Source: Bacillota bacterium (lineage in GTDB: Bacteria > Bacillota > Sulfobacillia > Sulfobacillales > JAIMBI01). From it: a stretch of 56,855 nucleotides of DNA. Where the stretch lies: assembly GCA_021846505.1 (NCBI GenBank), contig JAJZWV010000016.1, positions 1 through 56,855 on the forward strand, read 5' to 3'. The translations under genes were made by a program, and so were the position numbers. Within the stretch, counting starts at the first letter, position 1; the number at the start of each line of letters is the position of its first letter. This document shows positions 1 through 7,700 of the stretch, piece after piece. The notes below the pieces were generated by a model. That model was given only the letters and a program-made list of their open reading frames with translations. It did not search any database and had not been told where the DNA came from.

Positions 1-225
1 GGAGGCGGATTCCGCCGGCGATGGGCTGAAGACCCACGCTTGCCGGCCGGGAGCCACCCGGAGCTCCACGGGCGGCAGCACATGCACTGCCATGTACTGC
101 GCATAGGCAAAGTGCGCCGGCTCGTCAGGTCCCTGCCACAGCGGCAGCACGCCCAGCCACGACACCCCGAGGGCCAGGAACAAGAAAAACACCAGCAGCA
201 GTTCCCCAGCGCGGCGCTTAACCAT
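1..225 (-). CDS. N-terminus of a membrane glycosyltransferase-like protein (partial)
   Basis: Reading leftward from ATG at 225, an open frame of 75 codons runs off the window start. The protein starts with a positively charged tip, one hydrophobic segment (about residues 9-27, rich in LLLVFFLFLALG), then the motif WQGPDEPAHFAYAQY. A Pro-Asp-Glu-x-x-His-x-x-Tyr motif just after the first membrane helix is typical of polytopic GT39/DUF2142-type membrane proteins that handle lipid-linked sugars, where the acidic pair lies in the first extracytoplasmic loop. A GGGGGG ribosome-binding stretch lies 6 bases before the ATG. Only the N-terminus is visible, so substrate and exact family cannot be given. 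Confidence 0.6.
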   Translation of the reverse strand, partial: MVKRRAGELLLVFFLFLALGVSWLGVLPLWQGPDEPAHFAYAQYMAVHVLPPVELRVAPGRQAWVFSPSPAESAS

Positions 226-386
226 GCATGCCCCCCGGCGCGCGGCTTGGCCGCGCCTTTGTGCTGGCATCGCCCGCATCTCGCCGGCAGCTCCCCGGGC
301 AACGGGCGGCCGATTGCTCCACCAGCCGCCGGACACTCTCGTGGCATCGGGCACCCGGCATCGATGATCGATAGGCGATAATCCTC

Positions 387-398
387 ATATCGAGATAT
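387..398. promoter_or_regulatory. Short dyad before the small membrane protein gene
   Basis: ATATC-GA-GATAT forms a 5-2-5 inverted repeat, nested in an outer CTCA (385 region) / TGAG (403 region) pair, 22 bases before the ATG at 421. A possible -10 (GATAAT, 377-382) lies just upstream. The position suits a repressor operator. No regulator gene is adjacent, so the binding protein is unknown. Confidence 0.3.
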
Positions 399-420
399 CG
401 ACGTGAGGAGAGGATAGCCG

Positions 421-876
421 ATGCGGGCAAAAGCTCCCAACCTCCGCGGGCACGTGCTGGCGCTGATGGTGCTGTTGGTGGTGCAATTTCTGCTGGGCAT
501 GTGGGTCAACCTTTTTGTGGTGCTCCCGGGTCCCGCCGCCGCCTTGGCGCCGGCGGGGGCGTGGGCTCGCCTGGGCTGGGCCTCTGCGGCAGGACCCTGG
601 GCGCTCCAAGCCCACATCGTGCTGGGCCTGGTGCTGGGCGCTATGGGCATTGGCCATCTTGTGAGGGTCTGGCGCGGGACGCCGCGGGTGGGCCTCGGCT
701 GGTCGCTGGCCGGGCTTGTCGGCGTGGCCGCCGCGAGTGTGGCCGGGGCGCTTTTTCTCAGCACGGCCGCCGCCGCCTGGTCGATGGCGATGGCGGCCGG
801 ATTCGCCGTCGCCTTGGTGGCCTATGGCATGGCCATGGCCATGCCGGGGCACCCGGCGGTCGGCGGCGCCTCATGA
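421..876 (+). CDS. Small four-helix membrane protein, function unknown
   Basis: The 151-residue protein has four hydrophobic segments (about residues 10-38, 62-82, 94-116 and 120-140) with short loops, so it is an integral membrane protein. A conserved-looking His-Ile-Val-Leu-Gly stretch starts the second helix and His79 ends it. No catalytic motif is recognised. GGAGAGGA lies 6 bases before the ATG. Its TGA overlaps the ATG of the LD-carboxypeptidase gene (ATGA, 873-876), so the two are probably co-translated. A dyad overlaps its promoter region. The product could be a heme-free cytochrome b561-like or DoxX-like protein, but nothing decides this. Confidence 0.6.
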   Translation: MRAKAPNLRGHVLALMVLLVVQFLLGMWVNLFVVLPGPAAALAPAGAWARLGWASAAGPWALQAHIVLGLVLGAMGIGHLVRVWRGTPRVGLGWSLAGLVGVAAASVAGALFLSTAAAAWSMAMAAGFAVALVAYGMAMAMPGHPAVGGAS

Positions 877-1943
877 GCGAAAGAGGCCGCAGGCCGGGGG
901 GCGCGCTGCGGTATCCGCCGAAGCCCGCGCCCGGCGACCGTGTGGCGGTACTGTCCCCCTCGGCCGGAGCTCCGGCCCGGTTCCCCGCGCCCTATGAGCT
1001 GGGGTTGGCGCGCATTCGCCAGCAGTTCGGCCTGGTGCCGGTGGAGTATCCCACCACGCGTGCCCCCGAGGCGCGGCCCGAGGAGCGCGCGGCCGACATC
1101 CATGCGGCGTATCGGGACCCGGAGATCAAAGCGGTCATTGCCAGCATCGGGGGCGAGGATGAAATCAAGGTGCTGCGCCATCTGGACCCCGACATCCTGG
1201 GGACCCATTTAAAGCCGTTCTTTGGCTACAGCGACAACACCAACTTGCTGCACTTTCTGTGGGGCCTCGGTGTGGTTGCGTACCACGGCGGCGCCGTCAT
1301 GGTGCAGTGGGGGCGGCCGGGGGCGATGCACCCGCTCACGGAAGCCTCCCTGCGGCGGGCGATGTTTGACCGTGGGGACTGGGTGCTTCCCGCCGTGGCC
1401 GAGTACACGGATGAGGAGCAGTGCGACTGGAGCAACCCGGCCAGCCTCGCAGCGGCGCCGACCCTTGAGCCTGCCGCGCCCTGGGAGTGGGCGGGCTCCG
1501 CCCGCCAGGTGGCTGGCCCCTCGTGGGGCGGCAGTCTCGAAATCATCGACTTCCACCTGCGCGCGGGGCGCTACCTCAAACCCCTCGAGTGCTACGACGG
1601 CGCGGTGTTGTTCATCGAAACTTCCGAGGAGCTGCCGCCGGCCTCATATGTCTACCGGGTCCTCCTGGGCATGGGAGAGCGCGGCCTCTTGCAGCGATTC
1701 TCCGCGCTGCTGGTGGGAAGGCCGAAAGCCGTGTCGCTGGACAACCCCCGCAGGCCGGATGCGAAGGCGGCGTATGCACATGCCCAGCGCGAAGCGGTCT
1801 TGGCGGCCGTCGGCGAATACCATCCCCACCTCATGGTGGTATTCAATGTGGACTTTGGCCACACGGACCCGCAGCTGGCAATCCCGCACGGCGGGTGGCT
1901 GCAGGTGGATGGCGTAGCACGCCGCATCACGGTGCGGTACTAG
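873..1943 (+). CDS. LD-carboxypeptidase, peptidase family S66 (MccF/LdcA-like)
   Basis: The 356-residue protein matches family S66, serine peptidases that remove the terminal D-amino acid from murein tetrapeptides (LdcA) or cleave peptidyl-nucleotides such as microcin C (MccF). Visible signatures are VAVLSPSAG near the N-terminus, SIGGEDE, the nucleophile motif GYSDNT with Ser120, and the C-terminal FGHTDPQLAIPHGG with His330. The C-terminal GHTDP-x-P-x-G-G pattern resembles the MccF branch more than cell-wall LdcA, so a self-immunity or peptide-recycling role is possible. There is no signal peptide, so it acts in the cytoplasm. ATG 873 is chosen because it overlaps the preceding stop (ATGA); upstream in-frame starts lie inside the previous gene. 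The last 62 bases are duplicated at 7331-7392. Confidence 0.85.
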   Translation: MSERGRRPGGALRYPPKPAPGDRVAVLSPSAGAPARFPAPYELGLARIRQQFGLVPVEYPTTRAPEARPEERAADIHAAYRDPEIKAVIASIGGEDEIKVLRHLDPDILGTHLKPFFGYSDNTNLLHFLWGLGVVAYHGGAVMVQWGRPGAMHPLTEASLRRAMFDRGDWVLPAVAEYTDEEQCDWSNPASLAAAPTLEPAAPWEWAGSARQVAGPSWGGSLEIIDFHLRAGRYLKPLECYDGAVLFIETSEELPPASYVYRVLLGMGERGLLQRFSALLVGRPKAVSLDNPRRPDAKAAYAHAQREAVLAAVGEYHPHLMVVFNVDFGHTDPQLAIPHGGWLQVDGVARRITVRY

Positions 1944-1959
1944 CGCGGGGTGCCAGCCG
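1898..1959 (+). repeat. 62-bp direct repeat, copy 1 (3' end of the S66 gene)
   Basis: This segment covers the last 46 bases of the LD-carboxypeptidase gene and 16 bases downstream. It is identical to 7331-7392 in the same orientation; identity stops abruptly at both edges. Here it is in its native context, because the encoded C-terminus (GGWLQVDGVARRI) fits the S66 family. Confidence 0.9.
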
Positions 1960-2117
1960 CTCCGCTCGGAGTGCGGCGCGTTGCCGGACCAAGAGTAGCC
2001 TCATCCGCGAGGTGTTGCCGATTCCGGCTTATTCCTTCGTCGGGTCACGACCTGTGCGGTTTAACCCCCGGATAATGGACAATCCCGCCGGTTTTCATGC
2101 CCTCGCGTGGTTGTTGG

Positions 2118-2143
2118 GGGCGTGACGCCTGCGGGTCACGCCC
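2118..2143. terminator. Inverted repeat at the 3' edge of the transposase remnant
   Basis: GGGCGTGAC (2118-2126) pairs with GTCACGCCC (2135-2143) across an 8-base loop. It overlaps the stop codon of the leftward transposase remnant and lies 175 bases after the rightward S66 stop. It could be a bidirectional terminator or an insertion-sequence end. No clear T-run follows on either strand. Confidence 0.4.
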
Positions 2144-2525
2144 GAACCGGTTTCAGGGTCAGGATCCCAGCGAGCGCCCGGCGGTAGCCCTCCACCGGGA
2201 GCCAATCGGGCAGACTCCCGTGGTACCGCACCGTGTTGTAGTGATGAATCCACGCCGTCACGGTCCGGTACGCGTCCGGGAAGTCGCCGCAGGATTCATT
2301 CCCCAAGCACTCGCGCTCGAGCAGGCTGTGCCAACTCTCGCTGGGGGCGTTCTGGTTGGGCGGGGCCGGCGTGCTCGCACGTATCGAGCCAGCAGCTTCA
2401 CTCCAAAACTCGGGCTCCCCACCCAGATCCTTGGGCTGTTGACACGCCAGATTGATGATCCAGACCCGGGCTTCGGGGGTAATGCTCGGCGGGCGCCCCG
2501 CCCGAGCCCGATTCTCCCTTGCCAC
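2136..2525 (-). pseudogene. Chimeric transposase remnant (IS630-type start joined to an IS3-type end)
   Basis: The 129-codon frame begins with GRPPSITPEARVWIINLACQ, which resembles the second helix-turn-helix of IS630-family transposases. A one-frame shift just after it would continue the IS630 match (a KLLARYVR-like stretch). The frame ends with ESWHSLLERECLG and HHYNTVRYHGSLPDWLP, which is the C-terminal end of an IS3/IS150-type rve integrase domain. The two halves belong to different families and the catalytic core between them is missing. I read it as the product of a deletion joining two old insertions; it cannot be an active transposase. Confidence 0.6.
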
Positions 2526-2601
2526 TCAGATACCCGGGACGGCGGCTCCCAACTCAAAGGCGCCGCCGTCCCGACTGCTGGTCCATTCTTGGTTCCCAAC
2601 T

Positions 2602-3483
2602 TCATGGGTGCGTTCGTCGTTTGATCCGCATGTGCCATACGTAAGCGTCTTCGAGCGAAGCGGGCTGAGGAATCGCGGCTGGGGCGGGAGCGCCTTCGCC
2701 CACGAGACGGTAGCGCACCCCGCCCGCCTCGGCCACGGTCGCCACCTGGGTCCAGCCTGTCGGCGGACTCGCGCCGTCTGCCGTCCGCAGTTCCCACACG
2801 ACACCCCGGGCCGCGTCGATAAAGTTTGCGACGCTGCCGTCGTAGACCACTTCCCCCACTGCGACCAGCGCTAAGTTGCGACAGGTCTGGCTAATGTCCT
2901 CGACGATGTGGGTGCTCAGGATGACGAGCCGGTCGGTGGCGAGCCCTGCGAGCAGATTGCGCAGGCGGATCCTCTCCTCAGGGTCCAGTCCCGCGGTCGG
3001 CTCGTCGACGATCAGGATATCGGGATCGGCGAGCAGCGCCTGCGCAATGCCGACCCTACGACGCATACCGCCGGAGAAGCCCTTAAGTCTGCGGTCAGCG
3101 TCTTCACGCAGGCCGACCAGCTCGAGCACCTCTCTGATGTGCCGACGCCGCATGCTCCCGTCGTCCATCTCCTTGAGAATCGCCATGTAGTCCAGGAACT
3201 GCGCTGCCGTCATCTCAGGATAGAAGCCGAACTCCTGCGGCAGGTAGCCAAGGCGCCTCCTGAGATTCGTCCGACCCGGCTCGCGGGTCACGTCCTTCCC
3301 GTCCACCCGCACGCTCCCGCTGTCCGCACGGGTGATCCCGACAAGGATGCGCAGAAGGGTCGTCTTGCCAGCGCCATTCGGTCCCAACAGGCCGAACATG
3401 CCCTGTTCTAGTTCGAGGTCGATCCGAGTCAGCGCCTGAACACGTCCGTACGATTTCCCCACCCCGTGAACGGAGAGATTCAT
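2602..3483 (-). CDS. ABC transporter ATP-binding protein (ABC-2 export type)
   Basis: The 293-residue ATPase has Walker A GPNGAGKT (residues 34-41), the Q-loop in YLPQEFGFYPEM, the signature FSGGMRRRVG, Walker B DILIVDEP and the switch His in LSTHIVED. The LSGGM-type signature and GLDPEER segment are typical of ABC-2 exporters (CcmA/NatA type). The C-terminal 60 residues form a family-typical accessory segment. ATG 3483 starts the domain directly; an open frame continues upstream but is out of phase with the permease coding sequence. The partner permease lies 17 bases upstream and is truncated, so this ATPase is probably an orphan inside the mobile-element region. Substrate unknown. Confidence 0.85.
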   Translation of the reverse strand: MNLSVHGVGKSYGRVQALTRIDLELEQGMFGLLGPNGAGKTTLLRILVGITRADSGSVRVDGKDVTREPGRTNLRRRLGYLPQEFGFYPEMTAAQFLDYMAILKEMDDGSMRRRHIREVLELVGLREDADRRLKGFSGGMRRRVGIAQALLADPDILIVDEPTAGLDPEERIRLRNLLAGLATDRLVILSTHIVEDISQTCRNLALVAVGEVVYDGSVANFIDAARGVVWELRTADGASPPTGWTQVATVAEAGGVRYRLVGEGAPAPAAIPQPASLEDAYVWHMRIKRRTHP

Positions 3484-3500
3484 GCTGCCACTTCCCCCAA

Positions 3501-3995
3501 TCAGACGTAGCGCTCGTTGTCTCGCACCAGCAGAAGCGCTCCGATTCCCATCGCCAAGGCAACCACCATCAGCGTGAGGGCGTTCGCCACCAGTGCGCCT
3601 CGCGGCACGCCATGCACCACAAGAAACCACAGGAGGCGCCGACCCCAGGCATAGGTGAGCAACGCGTGGGCCGTGAGCATTTGGCCCATCCAGAGGATGC
3701 TGGTCACTCCCGCGCCCACGGCAGGCTGCCTGGACCAGAGCGCCAGCAGCACCGCCGTGGCGGTCGCAGCGAGCATGGGCGGGAAGACGACCCAGAAAGG
3801 TCGCGTCGCCAGCAGGGCGCCACCGAAGCGGACTTCGCCGGAGACAGCGACGAGCAGGGCTAGGAGGAAAAAGACGATGAGGCTGGCCGCGTGTCGGCCG
3901 AGAAAGAGGCGCCAGAGAGGGGTCGGAGTGACGCACGGTGACGTAGCGGACCGGGTCGAAGGCCGCCCGCGGAAGCGGCCGCCCCGCGGCCCGTG
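3501..3995 (-). pseudogene. ABC-2 type permease, C-terminal part only
   Basis: The frame encodes hydrophobic segments such as SLIVFFLLALLVAV, AATATAVLLALW and LTLMVVALAMGIGALLLV, fitting the last four helices of an ABC-2 exporter permease. A stop codon lies in frame at 3996-3998, and 10 bases further the terminal repeats of the IS21-like element begin. The 5' half of the gene is therefore missing, most simply through insertion of or deletion by that element. A neighbouring frame (DPVRYVTVRH region) may be a frameshifted piece of the same protein. It is followed by its ATPase gene with 17 bases between. Confidence 0.65.
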
Positions 3996-4010
3996 TCAAC
4001 AGCGATCTTT

Positions 4011-4049
4011 ATTTCCCCAGATCGCCAACGGACATTTCCCCAGTTCGCC
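4011..4049. repeat. IS21-type terminal repeats, left end
   Basis: Two 16-base copies, 4011-4026 and 4034-4049, differ at one position (ATTTCCCCAG-A/T-TCGCC). They face the right-end repeats in inverted orientation and are the probable transposase binding sites. Confidence 0.75.
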
Positions 4050-4169
4050 AGGTGCCATGTCCGCAAATCAGCACCAGACACACCGGGACATCACGGCATC
4101 GGCCATCCGCACCGCCGGACCCTTCGACCCATCGCAGCAGGGGCCGGAGGGTCCGGGAGGGCGGAACGG

Positions 4170-4538
4170 TTACGGCGCCGGGGCCACCGGGCGGGCGGCC
4201 CACCGCGAGAGGACGCTGGCCGCCGACTCCAGGGCTCCCCGGTCACCCGGGAGGTCCGTGGTGAGCGCCCAGGTCCGGAGGTCGTGGGCCGTCTCCGCCC
4301 AGGTCCGGGCGGCAGGCGTGAGCGCGGGGCGCCCGGGCGGCCCCACCGCCAAGGCGCGGTCCATGGCCGCCCAGTCGATCCGCAGCGCGGGATACTGGGC
4401 GTCGAGTGCTTCGCGCAACGCCCCGGCGGCCGAGCACTCTCCGTGCCGATGCGCTAACAAGACCTGACGGGGGTGCCCCGCCTCCCACACCGTCGCGAGG
4501 CGTGGGGCACTCGCGCCCCGCCACCGTACAAACGCCAT
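4170..4538 (-). CDS. Small protein encoded downstream of istB in the IS21-like element
   Basis: The 122-residue product begins MAFVRWRG, continues RQVLLAHRHGE and contains the segment RIDWAAMDRALAVGPPG. It has an excellent ribosome binding site, AGGAGGT 7 bases before the ATG, lying inside the last codons of the istB remnant, so translation was probably coupled to istB. It sits inside the terminal repeats and so belongs to the element. No catalytic motif is seen and I do not recognise a named family. I have a weak impression that similar small proteins accompany transposition genes in other high-G+C Firmicutes; it could be an accessory or regulatory protein. Confidence 0.55.
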   Translation of the reverse strand: MAFVRWRGASAPRLATVWEAGHPRQVLLAHRHGECSAAGALREALDAQYPALRIDWAAMDRALAVGPPGRPALTPAARTWAETAHDLRTWALTTDLPGDRGALESAASVLSRWAARPVAPAP

Positions 4539-4541
4539 CCA

Positions 4542-5882
4542 TCATACCTCCTGGGTGACACCCGGTGTCAGATCCGCCTCCGGGCCGGGGGCCCGGAGGG
4601 CGGTCGGACCGGCCGAGCCAGCCGGCGGACCGGCCCAAGTCCCCGCCCGCTTTTTGTCCTGCAGCCGGTAGGACTCGCCCCGGATGTTCAGAATGGTGGC
4701 ATGGTGGAGCCGCCGGTCGAGGATGGCCGTCGCGAGCACCGGGTCGCCCGCCCCACTCGCTGAAGCCTTTGTGGGACGTGAGCGCCCGGCGACTCGTTTC
4801 GTACCGGGCACTGACCACGCGGAAGAATCGATGGGCGTCCGTCCGGTCGAGGGCCAGGTACCCGACTTCGTCGATACACAGAAGCTGGGCCGCGTGTAGA
4901 CGGCCAGGCGCTGCGGAAAGCGGTTCTCGTGCCAGGCCTTGCGCCAGTCGGCCACGAGATCCTGCACCGTCACGAAGTACACCGAGTGGCGCGCGTGAAT
5001 CGCCGCAATCGCCAGGGCCACCAACCAGGGCGTTTTCCCCACCCCGGGCGGGTCGAGGGCCGCGCGATGGGCGGCCGCATCCACCCACGGGAGCGTGGCC
5101 AGCTCCCGGACCTGCCGCTCATCCAGGCTCGGCGGGAAGGCGAAATCGAAGGTCTCCAGCGTCTGGTGGTACGGCAGATGGGCCAATCGGGTGGGGCGCT
5201 CCGCCTGGCCCTTCGTTTGCGCGCGGTAGGCTTCGGCCGCTTTCGGGACAAAGCCTGGGAAGCGCGCGAAATCGAGAAACCGCGCGTGCCAAGTCACCGG
5301 GCCCCCCCGGGGGTGCTGCAGGACCATCGGGGGCATATTGTCCGACAGGATTTCTTCGGGCACGCCCCCGAAGGCCGCGAACGCATGCTCCAAACATGCC
5401 AGCAGGGTGTCCTGCGTGGTATCCCGCACGAACTCCACGTATAGGCAGCGCGAGTCGCTCAGGGTGTAGACGAACGCCCACCGCTGGCGCACCGTGCCCT
5501 CCGGGTCCACCGTCTCACCGAACGCGGCCCAGTCACACGGCGCCTGGCGCCCCGCCGACGTTTCGTAGCGCATCACCCCCACGGGGGTCCGCGCGGGACG
5601 CAGCCCAGCGATGAACGCCCGCACCAGGGTGAGGCCGCCCGGATAGCCTTGCGCCCGAATCTCATCGAACACCACCACGCTGTTCCAGCAGCCCTCGCGG
5701 GTCCGCTGACGGATATACCGAGGTAGGGGTCGAGGAGTCGGGGCTGCGAGGCCCGGGCGGCCCATGGTCCGCCCGGGGCGCCGGGGCCGTGACGATCTCG
5801 TGAATCGTCTTCCGGTCCCCCCCGTCTCCCGACTAACCGCACTAATGCTCATCCCCTGCCGATACTGGTCTCGCATCGCCAT
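4542..5882 (-). pseudogene. istA: Fused istA-istB remnant (IS21 transposase and its AAA+ helper)
   Basis: From ATG 5882 (SD AAGGAGTG) the frame encodes an IstA start (GMSISAVSRETGG), is frameshifted around 5700-5800, then resumes with the rve integrase core (DWAAFGE, LSDNMPPMV, YRAQTKGQAER). At about 5195 it joins in frame to IstB, cutting out the IstA C-terminus and IstB N-terminus. IstB shows the Walker A-like PPGVGKT, YFVTVQDLVADW, then a frame change to LLCIDEVGYLALDRT (Walker B) and ALTSHKGFSEWG, then a change back to LATAILDRRLHHATILNIRG. The complete IstA catalytic domain and a continuous IstB are both lost, so the element cannot move on its own. Confidence 0.8.
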
Positions 5883-5934
5883 GGATTCACTCCTTCCAAT
5901 TGCGCGCATGCGCGGCCGCCTCCTTCTGGGGCTC

Positions 5935-5975
5935 GATCCGCCCCCGGGAGCGTTTCGCGCTCCCGGGGGCGGATC
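5935..5975. repeat. Perfect 18-bp hairpin upstream of istA (copy 1)
   Basis: Arms 5935-5952 and 5958-5975 are perfectly complementary (GATCCG...GGGAGCG) with a TTTCG loop. The hairpin lies 52 bases upstream of istA. A structure here can block read-through transcription or translation into the transposase when the element lands inside a transcribed gene. The second IS21 copy has a comparable hairpin at 7039-7063. Confidence 0.8.
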
Positions 5976-6037
5976 CCCCCTGAGCGGCGGCCCCTACGTC
6001 GCGACACCCACCGGCGCCCGCCACTTCCCTGGTGGTG

Positions 6038-6071
6038 ATCTGGGGAAATGGCACTGCTGATCTGGGGAAAT
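6038..6071. repeat. IS21-type terminal repeats, right end
   Basis: Two exact copies of GATCTGGGGAAAT (6038-6050 and 6059-6071), spaced 21 bases start to start, are inverted relative to the left-end copies at 4011-4049. Confidence 0.75.
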
Positions 6072-6105
6072 GCCGGGTGCTGTGTTTGGGGACATGCCGG
6101 TGGTG

Positions 6106-7011
6106 CTATTGGGGAGTGTAGAGCTGGCGCTTACACCCGGTCGGTCTCGGCCCACGTCGCGATGCAGCGCCCTTTTTTGTAGGGGGGCCGAGCCTCGTCC
6201 GCCACACAGCGGTCAAGCCGCGTGGCATTGGTGGCCGCCCCGTCGACCACCACAGGCGGCGGCACGAGCAAGTGCCGCCGCCCGTACCCGACTTTGTTTT
6301 CCCGTGCCCTTTTTCGTGGCCACTGTACGGATGGCACAGGGGGACGGTGAACCGGTAATGGGCCTGAAACCGCTGAAACAGGTCGGTGAGGCGGACGGTG
6401 TCCGCCACCTTCCGACCCACCCCCGACGCGTTGTCACAGATGCAGCGCGGGGGGACGGTCCCCCCGTGCGTGAACACGGCTTGGAGCCCGGTGACGAGGC
6501 ATTCCGCCGTCTCGCCCCCGAATCACTGCACATAGCCGGCGTTGCTGTACGGAAAGCTCACGGTAAGATACTTGCTGGACGGGGTGCGGCCGTCCATGAC
6601 GACGTCGGCGGTGCCGAAGTCGCCCGGACACTCCCCGGGATGCCAGACCCGCTCCAGGGTGCCACGGGTCGGAGCGGTCGTCCGCAGTCCTTTGACATAG
6701 CGCGGGACCATGGAGTACGCCCCCTGAAAGGTCGGGTACTCGGCGCGCAACCGTTCCCCAATGCGCTGGGCCGTATGCCGTTGCTTATAGGACCGGTGCC
6801 GGTCCTCCGCCAGCCAGCCCGGGATCGTCGCGGTGTAGGGGTCCAATTGAGACGGCCGCGCCGGGCCGACGGGCCCCGGCGGGGTGGGCGAAACGTCCTC
6901 ACGCGCCAGGTACTTGCGGACGGTTTTCCGGTCGAGGCCGAGCGCCGTCGCGATGGCACTTGGCCCCGGCCCTTGGGCCTGTAGTTCCTTCATGCGGGTT
7001 TGCTGATGCAT
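6106..7011 (-). pseudogene. istA remnant (IS21 copy 2), frameshifted
   Basis: From ATG 7011 (MHQQTRMKELQAQG) the frame shows the N-terminal helix-turn-helix (IATALGLDRKTVRKYL) and the start of the integrase core (GDFGTADVVMDG). Around 6520 the match moves to a second frame (VPPRCICDNASGVGRKV, FQAHYRFTVPLCHPYSGHEKG), and around 6330 to a third (ENKVGYGRRHLLVP). At least two frameshifts are needed, so it is not functional. It differs in sequence from copy 1, so the two are distinct IS21 members rather than a recent duplication. Confidence 0.75.
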
Positions 7012-7038
7012 CGAGACTATACCTCCCACGATCCCCCT

Positions 7039-7063
7039 CTCGGAACCCCCGCGGGGTTCCGAG
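7039..7063. repeat. 11-bp hairpin upstream of istA (copy 2)
   Basis: CTCGGAACCCC (7039-7049) pairs exactly with GGGGTTCCGAG (7053-7063) over a 3-base loop, 28 bases upstream of the istA start at 7011. Its placement matches the hairpin of the other IS21-like copy although the sequences differ. Confidence 0.7.
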
Positions 7064-7330
7064 GCTTACCCTAGAGAAGGGGGCCGCAATTGCCCAGACC
7101 CGGCGCGGAAACTGGGAAATTCCTCATGCTGACACTGGGGAACCTCCCATGCCGACCCTGGGTAATTCGAGGCTACGATATACACCAATCAGGGACCGCG
7201 ACGGCGTCCAGTGCGGCGCGTTCGGTGTGGATGGTGCCACGGCACTCCACCGGGCGGCCGCTGTCCAGTCCACACGCCAAGCCCTTATGGCATCTCACAC
7301 CCCTCGACTATGACGGGGCCTTGGCGGATA

Positions 7331-7392
7331 GCTGCAGGTGGATGGCGTAGCACGCCGCATCACGGTGCGGTACTAGCGCGGGGTGCCAGCCG
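7331..7392 (+). repeat. 62-bp direct repeat, copy 2
   Basis: Identical to 1898-1959 in the same orientation. Here it is not part of a carboxypeptidase gene: upstream sequence is unrelated, and on the opposite strand it provides the last codons of the IS256 remnant. It therefore looks like a displaced copy of the S66 gene end. The two copies bracket the 5.4-kb mobile-element region. Confidence 0.9.
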
Positions 7393-7700
7393 GTCCTCAA
7401 AGTAGATGACCAACTGCCCCAGAATCTCGCCCCAGTTCGGCAGAGGCTGCGTCCCCTGCCGCTGGGCCTCTTGGCCCGCCAGGTACAGCATTTTTGTCAG
7501 CGCCGTGTGCGTCGCTGAGGCTCTAGCTCTTGGTCCTCCCGGCGCAGCGGCCGGTGGAACCCTTCAATGAGGTTCGCGGTGTAGATGGGGCGGCGCAGCC
7601 CCTCGGGATACCGATAAAAGATCGCCAGTTCGACTGCCACAACCGCACCACCGTCGGATACCGAGTCCCCCCAGTCGGCGGCAAAGTCCGCCGGGGCTAC
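7360..7700 (-). pseudogene. IS256-family transposase, C-terminal remnant
   Basis: Three frames together give the C-terminal end of a mutator-type (IS256) transposase: a YPTVVRLWQSNW-like stretch, then FYRYPEGLRRPIYTANLIEG, then LTKMLYLAGQEAQRQ and NWGEILGQLVIYFEDRL. At least two frameshifts separate them, and the N-terminal two thirds with the DDE catalytic residues are absent. After FEDRL the frame enters the 62-bp repeat and stops at 7360-7362. Sequence from 7700 to 7850 holds an open frame without recognisable motifs. Confidence 0.75.

Larger units (their letters stand above)
4009..6075 (-). mobile_element. IS21-family element with terminal repeats (copy 1, degraded)
   Basis: The element is delimited by short repeats in inverted orientation: two copies of ATTTCCCCAG(A/T)TCGCC on the left and two of GATCTGGGGAAAT on the right, the multiple terminal repeat layout of IS21. 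Between them are a fused istA-istB remnant and a third small gene, all leftward. A perfect 18-bp hairpin precedes istA. The exact end bases are uncertain by several nucleotides because no target duplication could be identified. Confidence 0.7.
6076..7175 (-). mobile_element. Second IS21-like element, istA portion only
   Basis: The segment contains an istA remnant, its upstream hairpin, and at the right edge repeated CTGGGAAATT / CTGGGGAACC / CTGGGTAATT motifs (about 7110-7170) with roughly 25-base spacing, the IS21 terminal repeat pattern. No istB follows. Its left part abuts the right end of the first IS21-like element, so the first element probably inserted into or deleted this one. Confidence 0.6.

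Noticed and set aside
501-872. Long forward extension of the LD-carboxypeptidase frame upstream of 873
   Set aside because: It overlaps the membrane protein gene in another frame, encodes Arg/Gly-rich shadow sequence, and the ATGA overlap at 873 gives a better start.
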